From Sulfurospirillum multivorans DSM 12446 (GTDB lineage Bacteria; Campylobacterota; Campylobacteria; Campylobacterales; Sulfurospirillaceae), in the NCBI RefSeq assembly GCF_000568815.1, contig NZ_CP007201.1:1178001-1242000 (forward strand): DNA of 64,000 bases, in the 5' to 3' direction. The notes beneath the pieces are model-generated. The model saw nothing but the letters and a program-made list of their open reading frames with translations. It was not told the origin of the DNA and made no database searches. Position numbers and translations under genes: made by a program. Of this stretch, positions 8,564 through 18,212 are shown piece by piece (positions within the stretch are counted from its first letter, which is position 1; the number at the start of each line of letters is the position of its first letter).

Positions 8564-9840
8564 ATTTAAAAGAGCTCAGAACAATGAGCATGAAACCTTT
8601 ACATGTAAACCCTCTCAAGCTCTCTCAGCCGATGGGCGCGACACTGGCATTTTTAGGCATTAAAAACTGTATGCCTTTGATGCACGGGGCGCAAGGGTGC
8701 GCTTCCTTTACGAAAGTGCTTTTTACGAGACACTTTAACGATCCTATCGCCATTCAAACCACCGCGGTCAATGACATTACCGCCGTCATTGATGGCGGCG
8801 ATAAAGGCATCTCCGAAGCGGTTGAAAACATTACTAAAAAAGTAACGCCCGATCTGGTCGGGCTTTTTACAACGGGTATGACCGAGACTAAAGGCGATGA
8901 CATCAAGGGTGCGACACTGCTTTTAAAAGAGAAGCAAAAAATGGTCTATGTGCATACGCCTGATTTTGAAGGAGGGCTGGAGAGCGGTTGGAGTTTGAGT
9001 GTGCAAAACATCATTACGCAACTCATAGAGCCAACCACGCAAGTCAAAAAAGATAAAGTGCTCCTCATCCCCAATGTCAATTTTAGCCCCATCGAAGTCG
9101 AAAAACTCAAAGAAGCGTTAGAGCTTTTGGACTTGGTGGTCTTCGCACTCCCCGATCTCAGCGATTCGCTCGATGGTCACTTGGGCGTCAAACAAGGAGC
9201 ACTCAGCAGCGGTGGCATTAGTGTTTCCGACATCGAAAAACTAGGTGATGCGGGGGCTGTGATCACCATTGGGCGGTCGGTTAAAAAATGTGGCGAGCTC
9301 TTTTATGAGAAATTTCCTCAAAGCACGCATTTGCATTTTGATAGTCTCATCGGTTTAGAAGCAAGTGATGATTTCTATGCCAAAGTGTTTGAATTTTTAC
9401 AGTGCAAAAGTGTACCAAGCGTCGTCAAACGATGGCGTGCTCGCTTGCAAGATGTACTCTTAGATACCCATTTTACCCTTGGAAAAGCGAAGATTTTGAT
9501 CGCCGATGAACCCGATAGTGCGTATGCAATGTCTAAAGCGCTTAGAGAAGCAGGAAGTACGTGTGAAGCGTACATCGCGCAACGCAGTGAGATCCAAGAA
9601 GCCTTTACATGTAAAATGCAAATCGGCGATTTTGAAGAGGTGGAAAAGAGGCTTCCTGAGATGGATATGCTCATCGCCAACTACCACGGTGAACGTTTAG
9701 CCCATAAGCATCACAAAGCGCTTCTCATTCGAGGATTTCCCAATTACGAGCAGGTCGGCATCGGGCTTCGTTATAACATCTTGTATGAAGGCAGTTGCGC
9801 CTTTTTGTGTGAGGTGAACAATCTTTTAGCCCATCATTAA
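8560..9840 (+). CDS. nifN: Nitrogenase FeMo-cofactor scaffold protein NifN
   Basis: 426 residues, the beta-type partner of NifE in the NifEN scaffold complex. Characteristic stretch GIKNCMPLMHGAQGCASF lies near residues 34-51 and includes the cluster Cys; TAVNDITAVIDGG and the C-terminal LLIRGFPNYEQVGIG are family hallmarks. Start 8560 is preferred over an ATG at 8548: it has GGAG at 8551-8554 and overlaps the nifE stop as ATGA, implying translational coupling. Two copies of the TTTACATGTAAA palindrome lie in the coding sequence (near 8597 and 9602), read as L-H-V-N and F-T-C-K. Confidence 0.93.
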   Translation: MNLKELRTMSMKPLHVNPLKLSQPMGATLAFLGIKNCMPLMHGAQGCASFTKVLFTRHFNDPIAIQTTAVNDITAVIDGGDKGISEAVENITKKVTPDLVGLFTTGMTETKGDDIKGATLLLKEKQKMVYVHTPDFEGGLESGWSLSVQNIITQLIEPTTQVKKDKVLLIPNVNFSPIEVEKLKEALELLDLVVFALPDLSDSLDGHLGVKQGALSSGGISVSDIEKLGDAGAVITIGRSVKKCGELFYEKFPQSTHLHFDSLIGLEASDDFYAKVFEFLQCKSVPSVVKRWRARLQDVLLDTHFTLGKAKILIADEPDSAYAMSKALREAGSTCEAYIAQRSEIQEAFTCKMQIGDFEEVEKRLPEMDMLIANYHGERLAHKHHKALLIRGFPNYEQVGIGLRYNILYEGSCAFLCEVNNLLAHH

Positions 9841-9883
9841 ACGAGTGATGATAGTATTAGCTCATTAAAAAAAATGAGGATAA

Positions 9884-10822
9884 ATGATGAATCCTATTGA
9901 GAAAATACTCGAAAAGCAAAAAGTGCTGATCATTGACGGTGCATTTGGTACCGAGTTGGAGCGCAAAGGTTATGATATTAACGACTCTTTGTGGTCGGCT
10001 AAATTTCTGATGGAAAAACCAGAAGCGATTGCGGAAGTTCATTTGGATTACCTCAAAGCTGGCAGCGATTGCATTACGACGGCGAGTTACCAAGCGAGTT
10101 TTGAAGGGTTTATGAAGCGTGGCATGAGCGAAGAAGAGGCCAAAGAGCTGATACAATCTTCGATCACCATTGCGCAAAATGTGCGCGATACGTTTTGGGA
10201 AAACGAGCAAAACCATCTCAAACGAGAAAAACCTCTGGTTGCCGCTTCGGTGGGGCCTTATGGCGCTTACCTTGCCGATGGTTCTGAGTTTCGGGGCAAT
10301 TATGGGCTGAGTGTGGAAGCGTTGATGGATTTCCACCGTAAACGCCTTACCACACTTATCGAAGCCAAGCCTGATCTTTTGGCGTGTGAGACGATTCCCT
10401 GTTTGATCGAAGCGAAAGCACTGTGTAAACTCTTGGAAGAACACCCTACAATGTCAGCGTGGGTGAGTTTTAGCGCCAAAGATGGAACGCATATCAACAG
10501 CGGTGAGTCCATACGCGAATGCACGGCGTTTTTTGAGACGCAAAAGCAGATCGTTGCGATTGGCATCAACTGCACCGCTCCTCAATATATCGAATCGCTG
10601 ATCGACGAGATTAAAGCTGTTTCCTCAAAGCCGATTATCGTCTATCCCAACGGTGGATCGACCTACAATGCGCTGACCAAAACATGGGATGGCATCTCTC
10701 AAAGTTCTTCCTATGGCAAGATGGCGTATACGTGGTATCAAAAAGGGGCGCGTATCATCGGGGGATGTTGTCAAACGACACCTGAGGACATTGCTCAAAT
10801 TGCACAGTGGGTGAGAGCTTAG
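9884..10822 (+). CDS. mmuM: Homocysteine S-methyltransferase
   Basis: 312 residues, full length for the MmuM-type homocysteine S-methyltransferase family, which moves a methyl group from S-methylmethionine (or AdoMet) to homocysteine to give methionine. The zinc-binding cysteines are present: one in GINCTAP and the pair in GGCCQTTPEDI (Cys295, Cys296). The N-terminal GAFGTELERKG and the ITTASYQASFEGF segments match the family. GAGG at 9876-9879 precedes ATG 9884 and a second ATG at 9887. It lies 43 bp after nifN on the same strand; a link to homocitrate or nif metabolism is not evident. Confidence 0.88.
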   Translation: MMNPIEKILEKQKVLIIDGAFGTELERKGYDINDSLWSAKFLMEKPEAIAEVHLDYLKAGSDCITTASYQASFEGFMKRGMSEEEAKELIQSSITIAQNVRDTFWENEQNHLKREKPLVAASVGPYGAYLADGSEFRGNYGLSVEALMDFHRKRLTTLIEAKPDLLACETIPCLIEAKALCKLLEEHPTMSAWVSFSAKDGTHINSGESIRECTAFFETQKQIVAIGINCTAPQYIESLIDEIKAVSSKPIIVYPNGGSTYNALTKTWDGISQSSSYGKMAYTWYQKGARIIGGCCQTTPEDIAQIAQWVRA

Positions 10823-10913
10823 GGCGGAGTGTTTCTTTTCTTTACATGTAAGATTAAAAATGCACCAAAAATATTTTTTCTGATAACCGTTTACATTTGG
10901 CGAGTAGAATGGG

Positions 10914-10925
10914 TTTACATGTAAA
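10914..10925 (+). repeat. TTTACATGTAAA palindrome in the aldA leader
   Basis: A perfect 12-bp palindrome 20 bases upstream of the aldA start codon, between the candidate promoter region and the AAGGAG ribosome site. It is one of about thirty copies in the window; most others sit downstream of genes, so this upstream position is unusual. A second copy with one mismatch (TTTACATGTAAG) lies near 10842. Confidence 0.8.
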
Positions 10926-10944
10926 CTTATTTAAGGAGCATACC

Positions 10945-12393
10945 ATGGCAGAAACGAAAGTCTATCAGATGTATATCAATGGTGCGTTTATCGCTTCCAA
11001 AGAGACGATTCCCGTCACTAATCCTTCGACTAAAGAGGTGATTTCGTATATTCCAAAAGGCAGCGCGAGTGATGTTGCTGCGGCGGTAGAATCTGCTCAA
11101 ATTGCACAGCGCTTATGGGAAAAACTTCCTGCGATTGAGCGGGCTGGGTATTTGAAAAAGATGGCGCAAAAGATTAGAGACAATGCCGAAATGCTCGCTC
11201 GTACCATCACGGAAGAGCAGGGCAAAGTGTTGGGACTTGCAACGGTTGAGGTCAATTTTACCGCCGATTATATCGACTACATGGCTGAGTGGGCGAGGCG
11301 GTATGAGGGTGAGATTATTCAAAGTGATCGTCCTAATGAAAATATCTTTTTATTCAAACTTCCCATCGGTGTGGCAGCAGGCATTTTGCCGTGGAACTTT
11401 CCGTTTTTCTTAATCGCACGAAAACTAGCCCCCGCTCTTCTTACGGGCAATACGATTGTCATCAAACCAAGTTCTGATACGCCCAATAACGCCTTTGAAT
11501 TTGCCAAATTGGTCGACCAAATCGGACTTCCTAAAGGCGTTTTCAACCTTGTTTCGGGTTCTGGTTCACTGGTCGGGCATGCACTTGCAGGGCATGAAAA
11601 AGTGGGCATCGTGAGTTTCACAGGCAGTGTGGAAGCGGGTGTGAAAATCATGGAAGCGGCGGCCAAAAATGTCACGAAAGTCTCGTTGGAACTGGGTGGA
11701 AAAGCGCCTGCGATTGTGATGTGCGATGCGGACATCAACCTTGCCGTTGAAGCGATCAAAAATTCGCGCGTCATCAATAACGGTCAAGTCTGCAACTGCG
11801 CTGAGCGCGTCTATGTGCATAAAAGCATCGCGCAAGAGTTTTCGGATAAGATCACCAAAGCGATGGCGGCAACGACCTATGGCAATCCTCTCACTGAGAA
11901 AGTCGATATGGGACCGCTCATCAATGAAGCGGCGATAAAACATGTGCAAGCGTTGGTGGATAGTGCTCTTAACGCAGGGGCAAAACTCACGACGGGCGGT
12001 AAACGCGCGTCTCGTAGTGATGGTTTCTACTACGAACCAACGGTGTTGGTCGATGTCAAACAAGAGATGGGTGTGATTCAAGAGGAGATTTTTGGTCCCG
12101 TGCTTCCGATTATGACCTTCGATACGCTGGATGAAGTGATTGGCTTAGCCAATGATTGCCAGTACGGTCTGACCTCGTCCATCTACACGCAAAATCTCGA
12201 TGTCGCAATGCGTGCGTGCAAAGAGATCAAATTTGGAGAGACCTACATCAACCGTGAAAATTTTGAAGCGATGCAAGGATTTCACGCGGGATGGCGAAAA
12301 TCGGGAATTGGTGGAGCCGATGGAAAACACGGGCTTGAAGAGTTCTTGCAAACCAAAGTTGTTTACCTGCAATACAACCTCAATAAGCAATAA
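10945..12393 (+). CDS. aldA: Lactaldehyde/glycolaldehyde dehydrogenase (AldA-like)
   Basis: 482-residue NAD-dependent aldehyde dehydrogenase. The catalytic Cys283 (GQVCNCAERVY) and general base Glu249 (LELGGKAP) are in place, as is GILPWNFPFFLIARK for cofactor binding. The FTADYIDYMAEWARRYEGE block and the C-terminal YINRENFEAMQGFHAGWRKS closely resemble E. coli AldA from memory, so lactaldehyde or glycolaldehyde oxidation is likely. Start ATG 10945 follows AAGGAG. It has no obvious pathway partner nearby. A pair of inverted TTACATGTAA palindromes terminates the gene. Confidence 0.88.
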   Translation: MAETKVYQMYINGAFIASKETIPVTNPSTKEVISYIPKGSASDVAAAVESAQIAQRLWEKLPAIERAGYLKKMAQKIRDNAEMLARTITEEQGKVLGLATVEVNFTADYIDYMAEWARRYEGEIIQSDRPNENIFLFKLPIGVAAGILPWNFPFFLIARKLAPALLTGNTIVIKPSSDTPNNAFEFAKLVDQIGLPKGVFNLVSGSGSLVGHALAGHEKVGIVSFTGSVEAGVKIMEAAAKNVTKVSLELGGKAPAIVMCDADINLAVEAIKNSRVINNGQVCNCAERVYVHKSIAQEFSDKITKAMAATTYGNPLTEKVDMGPLINEAAIKHVQALVDSALNAGAKLTTGGKRASRSDGFYYEPTVLVDVKQEMGVIQEEIFGPVLPIMTFDTLDEVIGLANDCQYGLTSSIYTQNLDVAMRACKEIKFGETYINRENFEAMQGFHAGWRKSGIGGADGKHGLEEFLQTKVVYLQYNLNKQ

Positions 12394-12399
12394 AACCGC

Positions 12400-12431
12400 T
12401 TTACATGTAAGGATTTTTCCTTACATGTAAA
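12400..12431. terminator. Bidirectional terminator-like hairpin from two palindromes
   Basis: Two copies of the TTTACATGTAA palindrome lie head to head. Arms 12400-12413 and 12418-12431 are perfectly complementary over 14 bp around a TTTT loop. The hairpin lies between the convergent aldA and MscS genes and could end both transcripts. Confidence 0.6.
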
Positions 12432-12444
12432 CGCTTCTTAGGCT

Positions 12445-14313
12445 TTAAATTTGCGAAGCTTCCGACGCTTCTGGTCTTTCTTCAATGTGTTTGGGTTGAG
12501 ACTGAAAGAGCGCTAAAGCACTCTTCTCATCACTACTTTTAATGTGCACATCCTGTTGTGGAAACGGAATTTCGATGCCATGCGCGTTGAGCGTGTTGTA
12601 GATAATGATCAAAAATCTGGACATAGTTTTACTCGGTGCCAAAATTTCTTCACCATGAATCCACACTTGCAGTAAAAAATCAACACTACTGCTTCCCATA
12701 CCTGTCATAATGACGTTGGTGAATCTATCGTGTGCCTCAATAATATCGCTGTACCCGCTGTTTACAACGGCTTCTTTAATCACCGCAATTACGTGCTCAG
12801 GTTTAGTGCCATACGCAACGCCAAAAGGAATATCGAAACGTTTTATTTTATCGTGCATTGTCCAGTTAATCACATTGCCTTCGATAAAGTTGCGATTGGG
12901 AACGATGACATCGATGTTTCCGTTGGTATTGAGCGTGGTAGAGCGCATGCGAATGTCAGTGACGTGACCCCGCACGGTTCCAGAGAGTTCAACAAAATCA
13001 CCAATTTTAATGCTGCGCTCAAACATCAAAATGATGCCTGAAACAAGGTTGGAGACGATATTTTGCAGACCAAAACCGATACCCACCGAAAGGGCACCTG
13101 CAACAAGTGCGATCGAAGAGAGGTCGATGCCTAATACATTTAAGGCGATAAAAAAAGCGGCTAAGAGAATGACGTAATAGCCCATATTGGCTAAAATCGT
13201 ACGAGTTGCCAAATTGATCGATTTGCTATTGTTCGCAATTTTTTTAATGCTGGTTTTATAAAATCCACCGCCAAAAACGCCAATGAGAAAAATAAAGAGC
13301 GCTAAGATTAGTTTCAACGTTGTGATCGGCGTACCATTAGCTGTAAAAATAGGCTCGCTGAGCATGTTCCATGTCGATTTTACAATATTTTTGAACTCTT
13401 GTGTTGTGGAACCCGTGATCGTATCGAGCGTACCAAAATACTTTTTTTCCATCGCATGTAAAAGCGACGCCATGGATTCGTTCATAACGCCGGTCGAATC
13501 TAAAAGTGCTCCTTCATCAAGGATGCTTTTTTCTAAGGCAAATGCCTTTTCATTTTTGGACTTTAAGGCATTGGAAAACTCTAAAAACAAAGAGGTCATC
13601 GTTGCTCTTAATGCTTTCGCGTAGGCTTCTTCTTTGGCGCTGATGGTCGCAGCCGAAACGCCACGATCGAGGTTGTCTCCTAAAAGTTCAAAACGTTCTT
13701 TCTTCACTAAAAAATTATCGATGGTGGTGCGCAATTTTAAAGCGTCTTCGCGATTACTGGCTGTTTTTTTGACCTGATTTTCGGGATCAAAGGGTATGTT
13801 TTTCAACGATTCGGTTAACATTTTCTCAATGGAAAGCATCTCAGATGCTAACGCTTCACTTTGATCTTTAAATTCTTGCAGTGATTTTGTATAGAGCGCA
13901 TTTTGAAGTTGCAGAGTACGAACCGAAGTGCTATTGTTGTCCAAACTTTTAATCTCTTTTTCGAGCGTCTTGATTTTCAATGCAATTGAGTTGACTTTTT
14001 TATCAAGAGAGACTTTTCTCAGAGCATTGTCATTATAGCGATTAAAGAGATTACTGTATTCATCAATGGTTTCGGGGATGTTTACAGGAACCTTTGTGAT
14101 GGTAGAGGGTTGTGTGTTGATGAGCTTTTCAAGGAGCACTTTTTGTAAAGCAATTTCATCGTTCGCTATTTTTGACTCTTTGATGCTCTTGAGCAAATTA
14201 ACGTAAACGGCTTTGTCTGCATTCACTAAAGAGCTATTTTGGTCATCGGCAGAGGCAAGCGAAGAGAGCAATAATGCGACAACAATGAACGATTTAAAGG
14301 GATTTAACACCAT
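12445..14313 (-). CDS. MscS-family mechanosensitive channel with long N-terminal domain
   Basis: 622 residues. A signal peptide (ending LASADDQ) is followed by ~280 residues of predicted coiled-coil-rich periplasmic sequence. Then come hydrophobic segments near residues 330-355 and 375-400, the pore helix region LVAGALSVGIGFGLQNIVSNLVSG... (shown in part), and the MscS beta/alpha-beta cytoplasmic domain containing GHVTDIRMRSTTL and IPFPQQDVHI. Such large MscS/MscK-like channels relieve osmotic downshock. ATG at 14311-14313 has GGAG upstream. Convergent with aldA. Confidence 0.9.
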   Translation of the reverse strand: MVLNPFKSFIVVALLLSSLASADDQNSSLVNADKAVYVNLLKSIKESKIANDEIALQKVLLEKLINTQPSTITKVPVNIPETIDEYSNLFNRYNDNALRKVSLDKKVNSIALKIKTLEKEIKSLDNNSTSVRTLQLQNALYTKSLQEFKDQSEALASEMLSIEKMLTESLKNIPFDPENQVKKTASNREDALKLRTTIDNFLVKKERFELLGDNLDRGVSAATISAKEEAYAKALRATMTSLFLEFSNALKSKNEKAFALEKSILDEGALLDSTGVMNESMASLLHAMEKKYFGTLDTITGSTTQEFKNIVKSTWNMLSEPIFTANGTPITTLKLILALFIFLIGVFGGGFYKTSIKKIANNSKSINLATRTILANMGYYVILLAAFFIALNVLGIDLSSIALVAGALSVGIGFGLQNIVSNLVSGIILMFERSIKIGDFVELSGTVRGHVTDIRMRSTTLNTNGNIDVIVPNRNFIEGNVINWTMHDKIKRFDIPFGVAYGTKPEHVIAVIKEAVVNSGYSDIIEAHDRFTNVIMTGMGSSSVDFLLQVWIHGEEILAPSKTMSRFLIIIYNTLNAHGIEIPFPQQDVHIKSSDEKSALALFQSQPKHIEERPEASEASQI

Positions 14314-14444
14314 AAATTAACTCCAAGATTGAATAGAAAAAAACAGAGAAACACCATGGAATACTTTGTAAATTTTCATGTTTATTATACCCGTAAAGGG
14401 TTTAAGAAGCATTTTTCTTCAGGTCACACGCTTTACATGATTCG

Positions 14445-15536
14445 CTAATGAACTTTTTGCATTAAGTTTTTCATAATTTTTGGATAATCATGCAACAGCG
14501 TTTCGATCTGGGCAATGTCAAATGTATCGATTTTGTCCAGTAATGTTTGGCTGTACTGTTGAAGATACGTGATGGTGTGACGTGTTGATAGCTCTCGTAA
14601 AACTGAAGCAAATTGGGCAATAATCTTAAGATCATTTTGAGCAATAGCGTCTTGATATAAAGGTTCTATATCTAATTCGTGTAAGAAATTTTTTAAGTCC
14701 GCTGCATTGTCTACTTCAATGACTTCTTCGTGGGGTGCTTCTGATAATTTTGCTGTATATTTGAGAAATTTTGCAAGCTCATTAAAGAGTTCATTTTTGG
14801 AAACAGGTTTGCGCAAATACCCATCAAATCGTTGCTCTTTTATCTTCGTCAACTCCTCTAACATGATCGAAGCGGTCAAGGCAATAATAGGAATATCACA
14901 AGACTCTTTGATAATTCGTGTGGCACTGTACCCATCTAAGATAGGCATTCTAATGTCCATTAAAATTAAATCGATGGGATAAGTCTTGGTTTTTTCAATC
15001 GCCTCTTGCCCGTTGACGGCTTCGATAACCTCAATCAACGTCGAGTCAAAACTCTCTTTGATGAGTTGTCGGTTTTGGTCAACATCATCTGCCACTAAAA
15101 TCATTGCTTTTTCAAAATTGATTGCAGTGTGGTTTAGGGCAAGGTCACTTTGAACCGTCTCATTTTGCATAGACGCAATATCTAAATGGTTGAGTTTTAG
15201 AATAAAGACAGAGCCTTTTCCCACATCACTTTGCACGTCTAGTGAACCACCCATAAGCGTTGCTAATTTTTTGCTTATCGCCAGCCCCAGTCCGGTGCCT
15301 CCATATTTTCTTGCATCTTGATTCTCTTGCTGTTCAAACATATTAAAAATCTTACTTTGAGCCTCTTTTGGTATGCCAATGCCACTGTCTTGAACGCTTA
15401 TGACAATGTCTATTTTGCTGAGATGCTTATGGACACGATGCACGTCTACGATGACTTTGATAAATCCAACATCTGTAAATTTTAGAGCATTTCCGATGAG
15501 ATTCGTGATGATTTCTTTCACTCTAAAGGCATCCAC
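14445..15536 (-). pseudogene. Hybrid histidine kinase, C-terminal part after a frameshift
   Basis: Continuation of the kinase encoded at 15559-17556, in a different frame. It holds the HATPase_c domain (NLIGNALKFT, DSGIGIP, GGTGLGLAISK), a receiver domain (acceptor Asp in LILMDIRMP, Lys in YLRKPV) and an all-alpha tail of ~90 residues without an obvious Hpt histidine. The reading frame of this part extends upstream to about 15626: the sequence before the first ATG codes for A-T-F-A-L-H-A-E-Q-K-G-L-N-L-E-L-Q in register. It therefore lacks its own true start and is probably not made alone. Confidence 0.8.
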
Positions 15537-15558
15537 AAAGATGACTTCAGGTATTTTT

Positions 15559-17556
15559 TTATCGATCTGTAACTCTAAATTTAGACCTTTTTGTTCCGCG
15601 TGTAAAGCAAACGTTGCAATACTCTCTTAATAATTTTTTGATAGGGGTTGCTTTGGTGATAATCTCAAATTTTCCTGATTCAATTTTTGAGAGGTCTAAA
15701 ATATCATTGATTAACATGAGTAAACTCTCACCTGAACTTCGTATGGTTTTGATAAATGATTTTAGTTTTTTATCTTCTATCTTTTCATCCAACAGCTCGG
15801 CAAAGCCTAAGATGGAGTTCATTGGAGTCCGTATTTCATGGCTCATGTTGGATAAAAAGTTCGATTTTGCATTGGTAGCGCTTTGCGCTTCTTGGTTTGC
15901 AATAAGAAGCTTTTTATTTAATTCTTGTAATGCTAATTCGACTTCTCTTCTTTTTTCTATCTCAGAAGAGAGCTTACGATTCCAAAATAAAGTCCCCAGC
16001 ATAATCACTAAAAATGCCCCAGCAATCTGAAAAACGATGGTATAGTCAATGCTTTTATCGTATTTGACTTGTACCCATTGATTGTAGATACTATTTCTCT
16101 CGTCTTCAGAAATGGAGTCCAGCGCTTTATTAAGAACTGCTATGCCTTCACTATCCCAATCATTGCGCAGTGCCATATGAAATTTTGATTCGTACTTGCT
16201 AATGCCTGAAACTTTTAGATTGGAAAATCCATTTTTTTGGATGTAGCTACTTGCCACAGGTAACAGATCTATATAAGCATACGCGTCGCCTTCAACAACG
16301 GCTTTAAACGCATCCACAATATCTTTGACGACAACAGCATGTATCTGTGGATGTTCTTTTTGGATGAGTTCACTTTGTGCATAACTTTCCACTAAAGCAA
16401 CTTTTTTCCCGTATAACTCTTTAATATCCGTTATAAATTTAACATCATTTTGGGTAATAAAGACTTGTGGCATGGTGATATACGGTTGTGTAAAATTGAG
16501 AATGTGATCTCTTTGAGGTGTGCGTGTCAAACACGTATACATGTCAGCCTCATGTGCATTGACTTTTTCAACACTTTTTGACCATACGCTTGTGGGGATT
16601 CTCTTAAAATTTATTCCCGTTTTTTGACTGATGAGTGTTAAATAGCTACTCGCAATACCTGCGTGCGTGTTTCCATCTTTCGTGAGATATTCTAAAGGCT
16701 CAAAATGGTTATCGATAACATAGCGTATCTCTTTATGGGTATCGATCCACGCTTGTTCTGTTGGTGTAAAGTTTAAAAGTTCTTTGGATGTTTCTAAGGC
16801 TTTACTCCATTTAGCGTTGATAGCTTGAGCTTCTTTGGATGATATCTCTTTGAGTGTTTTTTGAATGATATTAAAAAGGAGTGCATTGTCTTTGTCTATA
16901 GCAAGGCTGATGGAGGTTTGAAATTCTTCCAGTTTAGCGACAATTTTGAGGTTATTGAGTAAGTATTGATTCATAATATACGTACTCACGGCGAGATTGC
17001 CCACATACGCATCTACTTTTCCCAATGAAAGCATCTCCAGAGAATCTTCATTCGATGTGGAGGGAAGAAGTTTTATGGAAGGATATTTTTCTTGGAGCCA
17101 TTCATGAATATAAGAGCCTTTGTTGATAGAGACGACTTTGCCTTTTAAATCATCCAGTGTTTTGATATCGTTCGTGTTGGTATTGGCAATAATCACCATA
17201 GGAACATTGAGATAGGGTTCGGTAAAAGAGAGGAATTTATCGCGCTCTTCAGTTTTAACGGCGCAGGTGAGCCCATCGTATTTTTTATCTTTCATATTTT
17301 GGATGGTTTCAGCCCAAATAGCAGGATAGATTTTAAACTGCAAGCCACTTTTTTGAGCAATCAGTTGGATATAGTCATAAGAAAGCCCTGTTGGAACGCC
17401 ATTTTTATCGACAAAATCAAAAGGTGGCCATTTATAATCCGAACCCAATGTGACGACAGAGTTGTTTTTAATGTAGGCTTGCTCTTCGGGTGTAAAAATA
17501 AGTGTAGCGTAGAGTGTTGAAAAGGTGATGAACAAGATGGCTAAAAAGCGCATCAT
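15559..17556 (-). pseudogene. Hybrid histidine kinase, N-terminal part (frameshifted)
   Basis: The part before the frameshift has a signal peptide, two tandem periplasmic SBP_bac_3 domains (residues ~20-255 and ~270-490), one membrane helix (~495-518), a coiled linker and a HisKA domain with the H box SHEIRTPMN. It then loses its frame near 15622-15627, where the minus strand has AGAGAG; one more AG (or loss of one base) would restore an open frame into the HATPase and receiver domains at 14445-15536. The out-of-frame tail ends in VTDR. This BvgS/EvgS-like kinase begins a few bases after the REC-HD-GYP gene, its likely operon partner, which is itself disrupted by an IS. Sequencing error cannot be excluded. 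Confidence 0.82.
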
Positions 17557-17560
17557 CGCT

Positions 17561-18212
17561 TTAAGACTTTTCTTCGATAATTTTTTTAAAGCTTTCTAGA
17601 TTATGGCTAAAAAGCTCTATGAGATAGGGGTCAAACTGGCTCCCTTTGCGCTCAATGATATACTTAGCCGCGGTATCAAAATCCCATGATTGTTTGTACA
17701 CTCGCACATGGGTTAGCGCATCTAAAACATCGGCAATCGCTACAATACGCGCATAGATATGAATTTCTTCTGCTTTAAGTCCTTGAGGGTAACCTGAACC
17801 ATCCCATTTTTCATGATGTTGATAAGCGATGATGTCGCCTGCTTTCATCAGTCTTCGGCTGGATTTTTTAAGCAGATTATGTGCATTGGTCGTGTGTGCT
17901 TGCATCGCATGAAATTCTTCATCGGTGAGTTTGCCATGTTTATGGAGTATCTCATAAGGAATCGTAATCTTGCCTATATCATGCAAAGGCGCTGCAAAAA
18001 AGATATCGTCTATCTCCATGTCAGACAAACTATGATGCAGTGTCGCTAATAACTTTGAGATATCGGCAACTCTTTTAATATGCTTTCCTGTTTCATCGGA
18101 GGTATCTTCCATCAGTTCTGTCAGTACGTATATGATCTCTTTTTGGCTGTTTTCAAGCTCTGATAAAAATCTTTTTTCACTTTGAAGAATCTTTACATGT
18201 AAATCTAAATTA
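17561..18212 (-). pseudogene. REC-HD-GYP protein, C-terminal part cut off by IS982-type insertion
   Basis: The HD-GYP domain of a response regulator: HIKRVADISKLLA, LHDIGKI (metal HD), HHEKWDGSGYPQG (the GYP motif) and IVAIADVLDALT. The upstream boundary is the insertion sequence at 18213. Removing the IS and one 7-bp copy of TAAATTA joins this part in frame to the receiver domain at 19145-19555 (reading V-L-Q-Q-N-N-L-D-L-H-V-K). An ATG inside the IS end could start a fusion reading frame to 18262 that adds ~16 IS-derived residues, so a stand-alone HD-GYP protein might still be made. The palindrome TTTACATGTAAA lies at 18192-18203. Confidence 0.85.

Noticed and set aside
9857-10444. Minus-strand open frame antisense to mmuM
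   Set aside because: The plus strand encodes a full-length enzyme with its zinc cysteines; the antisense frame is a codon-bias shadow.
11319-12081. Two minus-strand open frames antisense to the aldehyde dehydrogenase
   Set aside because: Shadows of the conserved plus-strand gene; no start signals.
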